From Verrucomicrobia subdivision 6 bacterium BACL9 MAG-120507-bin52 (GTDB taxonomy: Bacteria; Verrucomicrobiota; Verrucomicrobiia; Methylacidiphilales; Verrucolacustridaceae), in NCBI GenBank assembly GCA_001438005.1, contig LIBO01000057.1:1-6588 (forward strand): a stretch of DNA of 6,588 nt, given 5' to 3'. The first letter of the stretch is position 1. The number at the start of each line of letters is the position of its first letter. The notes under the pieces are model-generated. The model saw nothing but the letters and a program-made list of their open reading frames with translations, had not been told where the DNA came from and did no database searches. This document shows, piece after piece, positions 1 to 5,939 of this stretch. The position numbers were made by a program, and so were the translations under genes.

Positions 1-1304
1 AAGGTGCATCCTCCACACCAAACGTAGATGTAACGGTAATCTTTGACCGTTTCCAAAAGCCAACCCGCAAGGACGGGAGCCACCGCCACACCGAGAAAGC
101 CAAAGATCTGGTTGGCCGTAAAAAACTGACCGTATTTGGTTCGGGGCAAAAGACGGGGCAGAATCGCCAAGTAAGCCCCCATATAAACCGCTTGGGCCAC
201 AAAATTCAAAATAAGCCAAAAGGTGAAGCTTGCCTGATCACGGACCAAAAAGAAGTTGGCGAAGAAAGTGAGGCTCGAAAGCATCATTCCCACCATGCCG
301 ATGCGGAGAGGATGAAAACGATCGACCAAGGGTCCCACCAGAAAAAATACCGGCACCTGAATGAGAGAACACCATCCCCTCACTTTGCCAAAAGCGTCTA
401 GACTGAGTCCTAGCGTGGGGGCGTAGCCCAAATCCTGCCCCGGCATCGTCCCGAAAAAGACGAGAAATGTCCAAAGAGGGACGATCGCGCTCCAAAAACA
501 GAAGGCCAAAGAGTAGGTCTTGAGGTAAAAAACCTTCGAGAAACACTCCGTGAAGTAAGCTTTGGCCATCGCTGGGAAAGGAGTTTTCGGCGGCGGTGGG
601 GGGTAGGTTCCCTCCTCTACCTTCCAGACTAAAAGAAAGAACGACACCGCGTAGAGCAAGGCCGAGATAATATAGATCCACTCCGTGTGAGTTTCCGCTT
701 TGCCGAACATAAAACGGTGAAAGACAAAGGCACCCAACGCCCCCACCGCCCGGTAACAGCCGACAAATTTCCCCATCACCTCCGCCGGAATCACATCCAC
801 AAATAAAAATTGATACACCTGCATGATGTACGTGTTCGCCACAATGAAGATCACCATGCACCCACCGATCCAACCGATCTGAAGCGATGCGACCGACGTT
901 GCCCCCGTCCAACCTGCCAGAATTGTCGCGATCGGTTTGGCCAAACCCAGTCCCACCAGAGCGACCACCACCAGAGGTGTCGCCGCGAAAAGGAAAGGCC
1001 GCCTCCGACCCATCTTTCCCCGATGCCGATCACTTTGCACTCCAATGAGGGGATTCAGCAAAATTCCCAGAACCGCCGGCAAACTGCCTGCTAAAAACCC
1101 AATCAATGTGTCCGAGGCCTGCGCCCACCGAAGTTGCAGCGGGACCAGCGATGTCGGTAGCTGTTCCATGATCTGCAGACAAAGATCCCCCAAGAGCATC
1201 CAAAACATGACCGTCATCAGAGCCCGCGACCCATAAACCAACGACCCCACCCGGTACAATCGCTCTTTTTTTACCCCGCCCGTAACCTCTGCTGGGGAAC
1301 TCAT
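1..1304 (-). CDS. MFS sugar transporter, SLC45/sucrose:H+ symporter-like (C-terminus cut off by window edge)
   Basis: An open frame of 434 codons runs leftward from an ATG at 1304 and leaves the window without a stop. The product is a strongly hydrophobic polytopic inner-membrane protein. About residues 88-106 carry the MFS loop 2-3 motif, GVQSDRHRGKMGRRRPFLF, which closely matches the G-x-x-SDR...GRRRPF signature of the SLC45/plant-sucrose-symporter group, so proton-coupled uptake of a disaccharide or other sugar is the best guess; the substrate cannot be read from sequence. Further membrane segments follow, with a cytoplasmic loop near residues 215-235 rich in proline. The ATG is the only usual start in the open frame; no good Shine-Dalgarno precedes it (upstream bases are CTTCTCATTCG). 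It lies 151 bases downstream of the LacI-family gene on the same strand and has its own candidate promoter and operator. GPH-type or another MFS subfamily remains possible. Confidence 0.82.
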   Translation of the reverse strand, partial: MSSPAEVTGGVKKERLYRVGSLVYGSRALMTVMFWMLLGDLCLQIMEQLPTSLVPLQLRWAQASDTLIGFLAGSLPAVLGILLNPLIGVQSDRHRGKMGRRRPFLFAATPLVVVALVGLGLAKPIATILAGWTGATSVASLQIGWIGGCMVIFIVANTYIMQVYQFLFVDVIPAEVMGKFVGCYRAVGALGAFVFHRFMFGKAETHTEWIYIISALLYAVSFFLLVWKVEEGTYPPPPPKTPFPAMAKAYFTECFSKVFYLKTYSLAFCFWSAIVPLWTFLVFFGTMPGQDLGYAPTLGLSLDAFGKVRGWCSLIQVPVFFLVGPLVDRFHPLRIGMVGMMLSSLTFFANFFLVRDQASFTFWLILNFVAQAVYMGAYLAILPRLLPRTKYGQFFTANQIFGFLGVAVAPVLAGWLLETVKDYRYIYVWCGGCT

Positions 1305-1378
1305 CGAATGAGAAGGAAAATTGCCCGTACGTAAGGAGACCCATCGAAGCCACCAAAAAAATTGAGCTGCACTTACTT

Positions 1379-1408
1379 ACAGTAAAAGGCAACCCCCCTT
1401 TGCGTCAA
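1379..1408 (-). promoter_or_regulatory. Candidate sigma70-type promoter for the SLC45-like MFS gene
   Basis: Read on the minus strand, a TTGACG -35 box (1408-1403, 5 of 6 matches to consensus) is followed after 18 bases by TACTGT (1384-1379, weak -10). The -35 box overlaps the last base of the inverted repeat at 1408-1430, so a repressor bound there should hinder RNA polymerase. A transcript starting just after the -10 would carry a leader of about 65-70 bases, including a run of seven T, before the ATG at 1304. Seen by eye; the -10 match is poor. Confidence 0.4.
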
Positions 1409-1430
1409 ATTACATTCGCACAATGTAATT
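1408..1430. promoter_or_regulatory. Perfect 9-5-9 inverted repeat, probable LacI-family operator upstream of the MFS gene
   Basis: Arms AATTACATT (1408-1416) and AATGTAATT (1422-1430) are exact reverse complements around the spacer CGCAC. The left arm plus spacer contains TACATTCG, the same 8-mer found in the palindrome in the lacI promoter (2553-2560). The site sits directly upstream of the -35 box of the downstream transporter gene and 25 bases after the regulator's stop codon. Both location and sequence fit an operator for the adjacent LacI-family protein. Binding is inferred. Confidence 0.6.
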
Positions 1431-1455
1431 GGAATCAATCAGAGATGCTTATTCA

Positions 1456-2541
1456 TCACTCCCCTGACCCTACCGGACTCTGACCACACAGGAAAGGAGG
1501 CACGAGAAAGGTTAAAGTGTGCGTCGGCAGATGCTTGGCCCGATAGAGGAGTCGATCCAAGGCCGTGTGAATCAGTTCCGAAAAGTTAAGATCGATGACT
1601 TGGACCATCTGGGGAAGGCCGCTGGTCAAAGAGGGGTGATTTCCCGCAATCACCATCTTCACTTTACCTTCCATCAAAAGATGATCTTTTTCCAAGTAGC
1701 CGGCTAATTCGGTCGCCCCCTGCTCCAGGGTCATAAAGATGCCCACCGGACCCTCCGCCGAGCGACAAGCCTCTGCCACCTCCCGCAAATCGGAAAAATC
1801 TGTGCAAGGATCAGGCCAGAACCTGCGGGCCGTCTGCTGACCCATCGGGCGTGCCCAAGTACGGGTGACACATCCTGCCCTCCCCGCCCGATCCAACATG
1901 GCGCGACCGCGGACGATCAGCGCCTCGTGAAAATAATCTCGGTGGTGAACAACCCAAAATGATCGGCAGCCCTCCCCCACAAGGTGTTCAAAGGCTAAAT
2001 TTCCGATCGCAACGTCATTCACCGTCACGTGATCAATTTTTTCCACGGGATGGCCAGGGGCAAAGAGATGCACCGACGGAACCAAACTCGCCATCCTCGA
2101 AATACACGCCCGCAGATTTTCACTGGGACCAAACTCCATCAAAATGGCTCCATCGATTTGACGAGAGAGAACCGAAAGTGGCACCTGATCAGGGGAAATC
2201 ATCTGATCCAAAATCAAATTCAACTGGCGCTTACGACAGTCACTCTGCAGCTCCTCCACTAGGATCGCCATGATCGGATCCTGAAAAACTTGTCGGCTAC
2301 TCGAACCAGTCGTCACCAAAGCGATCGAACCCAACCGGGGACGGCGGGAACTACCCATCTTCGGTTTTGGCCCAGGCCGAATCATCGGGCGCACATACCC
2401 CAACCGATCCATCGTTTGCCGAATCAACTCAGCCGTCTTGGGCTTGACCACCATGCTCCCATTCAAAACCCGCGAAACCGTTGCCCGGGAAACTCCGGCG
2501 GATTGTGCAATATCCGCCACATTAAGGTCACTTGGTTTCAA
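1456..2541 (-). CDS. LacI-family transcriptional regulator, TTG start, atypical linker
   Basis: 361 residues, normal length for the family. Residues 6-27 form the LacI helix-turn-helix (VADIAQSAGVSRATVSRVLN), followed by the usual helix up to LGY at 47-49. The effector-binding core, a periplasmic-binding-protein-like fold, begins near residue 70 (LGSIALVTTG). Between them, at 50-69, the expected hinge pattern P-N-x-x-A-R-x-L is absent and replaced by a basic, proline-rich stretch (RPMIRPGPKPKMGSSRRP). In the core, the segment where many relatives have N-D after a short strand reads GIFMTLEQGA (about 266-275). The TTG at 2541 is chosen because it gives the typical short N-terminus and no ATG or GTG lies upstream in frame; there is no Shine-Dalgarno, and the likely -10 box ends only seven bases before it. 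It lies between fucP and the SLC45-like transporter, both on the same strand. Palindromes in its own promoter and before the next gene suggest autoregulation and control of that transporter. The effector is unknown. Confidence 0.9.
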   Translation of the reverse strand: MKPSDLNVADIAQSAGVSRATVSRVLNGSMVVKPKTAELIRQTMDRLGYVRPMIRPGPKPKMGSSRRPRLGSIALVTTGSSSRQVFQDPIMAILVEELQSDCRKRQLNLILDQMISPDQVPLSVLSRQIDGAILMEFGPSENLRACISRMASLVPSVHLFAPGHPVEKIDHVTVNDVAIGNLAFEHLVGEGCRSFWVVHHRDYFHEALIVRGRAMLDRAGRAGCVTRTWARPMGQQTARRFWPDPCTDFSDLREVAEACRSAEGPVGIFMTLEQGATELAGYLEKDHLLMEGKVKMVIAGNHPSLTSGLPQMVQVIDLNFSELIHTALDRLLYRAKHLPTHTLTFLVPPFLCGQSPVGSGE

Positions 2542-2565
2542 TGTAACATTTATACATTCGAATGT
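2540..2565. promoter_or_regulatory. Cluster of ACATT/AATGT half-sites with a CpG-centred palindrome, probable lacI auto-operator
   Basis: ACATTCGAATGT (2554-2565) is a perfect 12-base palindrome with CG at its centre, the usual design of LacI-family operators. Two more half-sites form a second inverted repeat, AATGT-A-ACATT (2540-2550), reaching the regulator's TTG start codon. The pair AATGTA/TACATT (2540-2545 and 2553-2558) is also symmetric, with a 7-base spacer. The palindrome fills part of the spacer between the candidate -35 and -10 boxes, a classic position for repression. It shares TACATTCG with the repeat at 1408-1430. Confidence 0.62.
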
Positions 2566-2576
2566 TATGGGGGCAA
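2549..2576 (-). promoter_or_regulatory. Candidate lacI promoter
   Basis: On the minus strand TTGCCC (2576-2571, 4 of 6 matches) and TATAAA (2554-2549, 5 of 6) are separated by 16 bases. The -10 box ends seven bases before the TTG start at 2541, so transcription would begin at or next to the start codon and the message would be leaderless or nearly so. The CpG palindrome occupies the spacer and touches the -10 box. Confidence 0.45.
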
Positions 2577-2624
2577 CGTTTAAATAATGGCTCCCCTAAA
2601 CCGATAGCCAGTGATTTGAGGAAA

Positions 2625-2649
2625 CCTGAAACTCGAGAAAGTTTTAAGG
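2625..2649 (-). terminator. Weak stem-loop after fucP, possible terminator
   Basis: Twenty bases after the fucP stop, the minus strand can fold CCT/AGG plus AAACT/AGTTT around a TTCTCG loop, with a small internal bulge. It is followed by TTTCCTC rather than a clean T run, and the stem is AT-rich. It may partly separate fucP from the regulator; it could equally be chance. Confidence 0.2.
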
Positions 2650-2668
2650 GAGAAATCGTCAAACCAGA

Positions 2669-3997
2669 TCAAGCTTGGGCGGACAACCCCCGACTTCCAC
2701 TCAACCTCGGCCAGGCAAACCCATACGCCGCCACCACCGCGAAACATCCCATCGGAACAAGGAAGGCCGTCGACATGTCTCGAACATCCCCTACCCAACC
2801 CATCAACTTCGGTAAAAGTGCCCCACCCATAATCGCCATCACGATGAAAGAGGAGGCTAATTTCGACCTCTCCCCTAAACCGTGAATGCCTAAAGCAAAA
2901 ATTGTCGGAAACATGATCGACATAAAAAAGAAGCTGAGGAATAGAGCCCCAAGGGAAAGCCACCCCAGCTTCAGGGCAATGCCCACCATCATGACCACAT
3001 TGGCCAAGGCATAGGCTCCGACCACGCGATGGGCCGAAAACCGAGTTAAAATCCATGAACCCGTCGCCCGCCCCAATAAAAAGAGGGTGAATCCAAAGTA
3101 AGCCAGCAGCTTGGTCGCGCCCTGCTCGCTGATAAACCAATCCCCACCCCTCGCCCTCACCCCCTCACTTCCCCCCAGCCAGAAACTGTTTTTCCACGCT
3201 TCCCCCACTGGGGGAATCTCCGCCACCACATAGTTGATGAAAAAAGCAAAGATTCCCGCCTGCGCCGCCACGTAGAAAAACTGCGCCACCACCGCCATGA
3301 CAAAGTGGGGATGAGACCAGATCGACTTCGAAGTTCCGGGAGTCGAGTCGGTCAGATGATACTCATCCGGTGTTTGGATTTCCGGAAGCCGAACAAATAA
3401 AAAGACAGTGGCCAGCAGGAGCACTCCGCCCGCGATGCCCGCATAAGGAATCCAAAGCTGCTGGTGCGCCACCTCAGCCCCCTTGGATGAGTAGAAGAAC
3501 ATTCCTCCGATGATCGGCCCAAAAATCCAGCCCACCCCGTTCAAGCTCTGGGCAATATTGATCCGAACTGCGGCAAACTGCGGTGCGCCCAATACGGTGG
3601 TGTAAGGGTTGGCAATCGTTTCCAAGAAGGTCAACCCCATCGAGATCACACAAACTCCCAGCAAAAACGCCCAAAACGTTGAAATCTGGGTCGCGGGAAT
3701 AAACCAGAGACACCCCGCCGCCACCCCAAAAAGTCCCGCCAAAATCCCACCTTTGTAGCCTAACTTTCGCGCCAGCCAGCCGGCGGGCAAGGCCATCAGG
3801 AAATAACCAAGATAGTGGGCAAATTGAACCCAAGCCGACTGCGCTTTCGTCAAATGGAGAAAATCCTGGAAATGCTTGTCCATCACATCGATCATTCCGT
3901 TGCACAGCGCCCACAGAAAAAAGAGGGAGCTGATCAGAAAGAAAACACCTGCGTGACTTCGCCCATCGGTTGTCCGAAAAAGAGAATGACGAAGCAC
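2669..3997 (-). CDS. fucP: L-fucose:H+ symporter, FucP (FHS family of MFS)
   Basis: With the GTG at 3997 the protein has 442 residues, close to E. coli FucP (438). It is a twelve-helix inner-membrane carrier importing L-fucose with a proton. TM1 reads FFLISSLFFLWALCNGMIDV and keeps the acidic residue D37, matching E. coli Asp46; TM4 has GLTFLETIANPYTTVLG with E126, matching Glu135. These are the two acidic residues needed for proton coupling and sugar transport, and the constant offset of nine supports the alignment. The C-terminal half has GRATGSWILTRF, MSIMFPTIFALGIHGLGE and ASSFIVMAIMGGA, all typical of the family. The loop between TM7 and TM8 (about residues 260-295) is longer than in E. 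coli. The frame is open upstream to a TTG at 4039, but that start would overlap the fucI coding region; GTG 3997 gives a family-like N-terminus. No ATG exists before TM1. Head-to-head with fucI, which strongly supports fucose rather than the galactose/glucose branch of the family. Confidence 0.92.
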   Translation of the reverse strand: MLRHSLFRTTDGRSHAGVFFLISSLFFLWALCNGMIDVMDKHFQDFLHLTKAQSAWVQFAHYLGYFLMALPAGWLARKLGYKGGILAGLFGVAAGCLWFIPATQISTFWAFLLGVCVISMGLTFLETIANPYTTVLGAPQFAAVRINIAQSLNGVGWIFGPIIGGMFFYSSKGAEVAHQQLWIPYAGIAGGVLLLATVFLFVRLPEIQTPDEYHLTDSTPGTSKSIWSHPHFVMAVVAQFFYVAAQAGIFAFFINYVVAEIPPVGEAWKNSFWLGGSEGVRARGGDWFISEQGATKLLAYFGFTLFLLGRATGSWILTRFSAHRVVGAYALANVVMMVGIALKLGWLSLGALFLSFFFMSIMFPTIFALGIHGLGERSKLASSFIVMAIMGGALLPKLMGWVGDVRDMSTAFLVPMGCFAVVAAYGFAWPRLSGSRGLSAQA

Positions 3998-4020
3998 AAC
4001 CCAAAACCTACGATAAGGAT
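3998..4020. other. 23-base divergent junction between fucP and fucI
   Basis: If the preferred starts are right, only 23 bases separate the two start codons. This is too short for two full promoters, so promoter elements must lie inside the opposing coding regions. On the plus strand TACGAT (4009-4014) is a possible -10 placing a transcript start near the GTG; on the minus strand TTGGAA and TATCGT are a poor pair with a 19-base gap. AAGGA (4015-4019) is only one base from the fucI GTG, too close to act as a normal ribosome binding site. No copy of the ACATT/AATGT operator is present. Confidence 0.35.
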
Positions 4021-5796
4021 GTGAGCGCAACCATTCCAAAAATCACGATCGGGATCCGTCCCACTATCGATGGGCGTTTGGGAGGCGTCCGCGAGTCCCT
4101 CGAAAACCAGACCCTCGCTTTGGCCCAAGCCGCCTCGAAATGTATCACCTCCTCCATTCGTCACCGAGACGGTTCCCCACTCGAGTGCGTCGTACCCAAA
4201 CGGTGTATCGGGGGCACTCCTGAGTCCGCCGCGACCGATCATCTCTTTGCCCAACAGAATGTCGGCTTCACGCTTACCGTCACCCCCTGCTGGTGCTACG
4301 GCTCGGAAACAATGGATATGGATCCTCTTCGCCCCAAAGCCGTCTGGGGCTTCAACGGAACGGAGCGCCCGGGTGCCGTCTACCTCGCCGCCGTTCTCGC
4401 CGGCCACGCCCAAAAGGGCCTGCCTGCCTTCGGCATCTACGGCCGCGATGTCCAGGAGGCCGGCGACCTAAAGATCCCCGCCGACGTCTCCGAAAAGATT
4501 CTCCGCTTCTGTCGCTCTGCCCTCTCTGTCGCCACCATGCGCCATCGTGCCTACCTCGCCATGGGAGGAACCTCCATGGGCATCGCTGGATCGATCGTCG
4601 ATCCCAACTTCTTCGAATCCTATCTCGGGATGCGCGTTGAAAGTATTGATATGACCGAGTTTGTCCGTCGGATGGAGCGCGGCATCTTCGATCCGTCCGA
4701 AAAGAAAAAGGCCCTCGCCTGGACCAAAAAGAGCTGCCGCGAGGGCAAAGATTGGAACTCCCCGAAAACCAAACGCCCCCGCTCCCAATTGGACAAGGAG
4801 TGGGAGAAGTCGGTCGAAATGGCCCTCATCGCCCGTGATCTCATGGTCGGCAACCCCGCTCTGGCCAAAGCCGGCTTCGGCGAAGAGGCTCTCGGACACG
4901 ACGCCATCGTGGCCGGCTTTCAAGGCCAACGGCAGTGGACCGACCACTTCCCCAACGGCGACTATCTGGAAGCGATCCTCAATAGCTCATTTGACTGGAA
5001 CGGCCGCCGCGCTCCTTACCTTGTTGCGACCGAAAATGATGCTCTCAACGGTGTCGGCATGCTCTTCGGACACCTTCTGACCAACACCGCCCAGATTTTT
5101 GCCGACGTCCGCACCTACTGGAGTCCGGATGCGGTCCAACGCGTCAGCGGTGCCAAACTTTCCGGACTAGCTTCGGGAGGATTCCTCCATCTGATCAACT
5201 CCGGTCCCGCCGCTCTCGACGGAGCCGGACGCCAAAAAATTTCCGGCAAGCCTGCCATGAAGCCATTCTGGGAAATCAGCGATGCAGAGGAAAAAGCCTG
5301 CCTCGAAGCCACCAGTTGGCATCCCTCCATTACTGAGTATTTCCCAGGCGGAGGTTGGTCGACCCGCTTCCTCACACCTGGCTCCATGCCCTGCACCATC
5401 CATCGTCTCAACCTCGTGCGCGGCCTTGGCCCCGTTCTGCAAATTGCCGAAGGCCAAACCGTCGAACTTCCCTCCAAGGTGAACCAGATTTTAGAAGAAA
5501 GAACCAATCCCACTTGGCCGACCACCTGGTTCGTTCCCCGCACGGGTGGAAATGGAGTGTTTCGCGACGTCTACTCGGTGATGAACGCCTGGGGTGCCAA
5601 TCACTGCGTCCTGACCTACGGCCATGTTGGAGCTGACCTGATCTCACTCGCTTCTCTTCTGCGGATTCCCGTCTACATGCACAATGTGGATTCGGAAAAA
5701 GTTTTCCGCCCATCGGTATGGAACACCTTCGGCACGGCCGACCTCGAATCGGCCGACTTCCGCGCTTGCGCCAACTACGGCCCCCTCTACCGCTAG
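4021..5796 (+). CDS. fucI: L-fucose isomerase
   Basis: Catalyses aldose-ketose isomerisation of L-fucose to L-fuculose (and D-arabinose to D-ribulose) in the cytoplasm; E. coli FucI is a Mn2+-dependent hexamer. From the GTG at 4021 the protein is 591 residues, exactly the E. coli length, and similarity runs end to end: IGIRP-IDGR near the N-terminus, TVTPCWCYGSET, AVWGFNGTERPGAVYLAA, MGIAGSIVD, AGFQGQRQWTD, NSSFDWNG, and a C-terminus ending NYGPLYR. The metal and catalytic residues are present: E338 in VATENDALNG, D362 in FADVRTYW and H528 in WGANHCVL (E. coli Glu337, Asp361, His528). The frame is open upstream to a TTG at 3970, which would add 17 charged residues with no counterpart and overlap fucP, so GTG 4021 is preferred; no in-frame ATG lies before the catalytic region. 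Codons strongly favour C endings, consistent with high expression. It is divergent from fucP and followed by a separate flavin dehydrogenase gene 143 bases on. Confidence 0.95.
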   Translation: MSATIPKITIGIRPTIDGRLGGVRESLENQTLALAQAASKCITSSIRHRDGSPLECVVPKRCIGGTPESAATDHLFAQQNVGFTLTVTPCWCYGSETMDMDPLRPKAVWGFNGTERPGAVYLAAVLAGHAQKGLPAFGIYGRDVQEAGDLKIPADVSEKILRFCRSALSVATMRHRAYLAMGGTSMGIAGSIVDPNFFESYLGMRVESIDMTEFVRRMERGIFDPSEKKKALAWTKKSCREGKDWNSPKTKRPRSQLDKEWEKSVEMALIARDLMVGNPALAKAGFGEEALGHDAIVAGFQGQRQWTDHFPNGDYLEAILNSSFDWNGRRAPYLVATENDALNGVGMLFGHLLTNTAQIFADVRTYWSPDAVQRVSGAKLSGLASGGFLHLINSGPAALDGAGRQKISGKPAMKPFWEISDAEEKACLEATSWHPSITEYFPGGGWSTRFLTPGSMPCTIHRLNLVRGLGPVLQIAEGQTVELPSKVNQILEERTNPTWPTTWFVPRTGGNGVFRDVYSVMNAWGANHCVLTYGHVGADLISLASLLRIPVYMHNVDSEKVFRPSVWNTFGTADLESADFRACANYGPLYR

Positions 5797-5895
5797 AAAC
5801 CGCTGGGGTCGCAGGCTACTTGCAAAACTACCCGCATAAACCCCTGTGCCACAGAAACTGATTTGGGATCGTAGGTCGAATTAGTAATCTCTTTT
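5797..5895. other. Intergenic region after fucI with short palindrome and diverged direct repeat
   Basis: No coding sequence is supported here. CTGTG-C-CACAG (5844-5854) is an 11-base palindrome with a one-base centre, too tight for a hairpin and more like a protein site. GGGTCGCAGG (5808-5817) and GGATCGTAGG (5866-5875) match at 8 of 10 positions. GCAGG/CTTGC (near 5813-5825) can form a five-pair hairpin but no T run follows, so no convincing terminator for fucI is seen. Confidence 0.3.
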
Positions 5896-5921
5896 TCACT
5901 TATGATTGAAAGTGATCATAA
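5896..5921 (+). promoter_or_regulatory. Candidate lldD promoter with two nested inverted repeats
   Basis: TATGAT (5901-5906) is a good -10 candidate; no clear -35 is seen 16-18 bases upstream. Two inverted repeats with equal 8-base spacers overlap it: TCACTT...AAGTGA (5896-5901 and 5910-5915) and TTATGAT...ATCATAA (5900-5906 and 5915-5921). They share bases, so only one could form at a time if they act as stem-loops; as double-stranded operators they could hold a dimeric repressor over the -10. The sequence is unlike the LacI-type sites elsewhere in the window, implying a different regulator. Confidence 0.4.
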
Positions 5922-5927
5922 AGGTAG

Positions 5928-5932
5928 TAAGG
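5928..5932 (+). promoter_or_regulatory. Ribosome binding site of the lldD-like gene
   Basis: TAAGG lies seven bases before the ATG at 5940 and supports that start. It is the only clearly placed Shine-Dalgarno-like site among the genes whose starts are in the window. Confidence 0.5.
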
Positions 5933-5939
5933 TCATTTT

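Noticed and set aside
238..912. Long minus-strand open frame of 224 codons and a 120-codon one at 1030-1392
   Set aside because: Both are out-of-frame shadows of the SLC45-like transporter, whose real frame is continuous from 1304 to the left edge and carries the MFS motif; the shadow products are low-complexity and match nothing.
1333..1345. Plus-strand AAGGAG resembling a Shine-Dalgarno in the lacI-MFS gap
   Set aside because: No start codon and open frame follow at suitable distance on the plus strand.
1340..1362. Poly-A/T run as a terminator after lacI
   Set aside because: The T run on the minus strand lies downstream of the candidate MFS promoter and is not preceded by a GC-rich stem; it is more likely leader sequence.
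3934..4413. Minus-strand frame of 159 codons opposite the start of fucI
   Set aside because: It overlaps well-supported fucI and fucP coding regions and its product shows no recognisable family features; such frames are common opposite C-ending codons.
4468..4947. Minus-strand frame of 159 codons inside fucI
   Set aside because: Lies wholly opposite conserved isomerase sequence; glycine-rich antisense translation without motifs.
5844..5854. CTGTGCCACAG as a terminator hairpin
   Set aside because: One-base loop is sterically impossible and no T run follows; kept only as a possible protein-binding palindrome.
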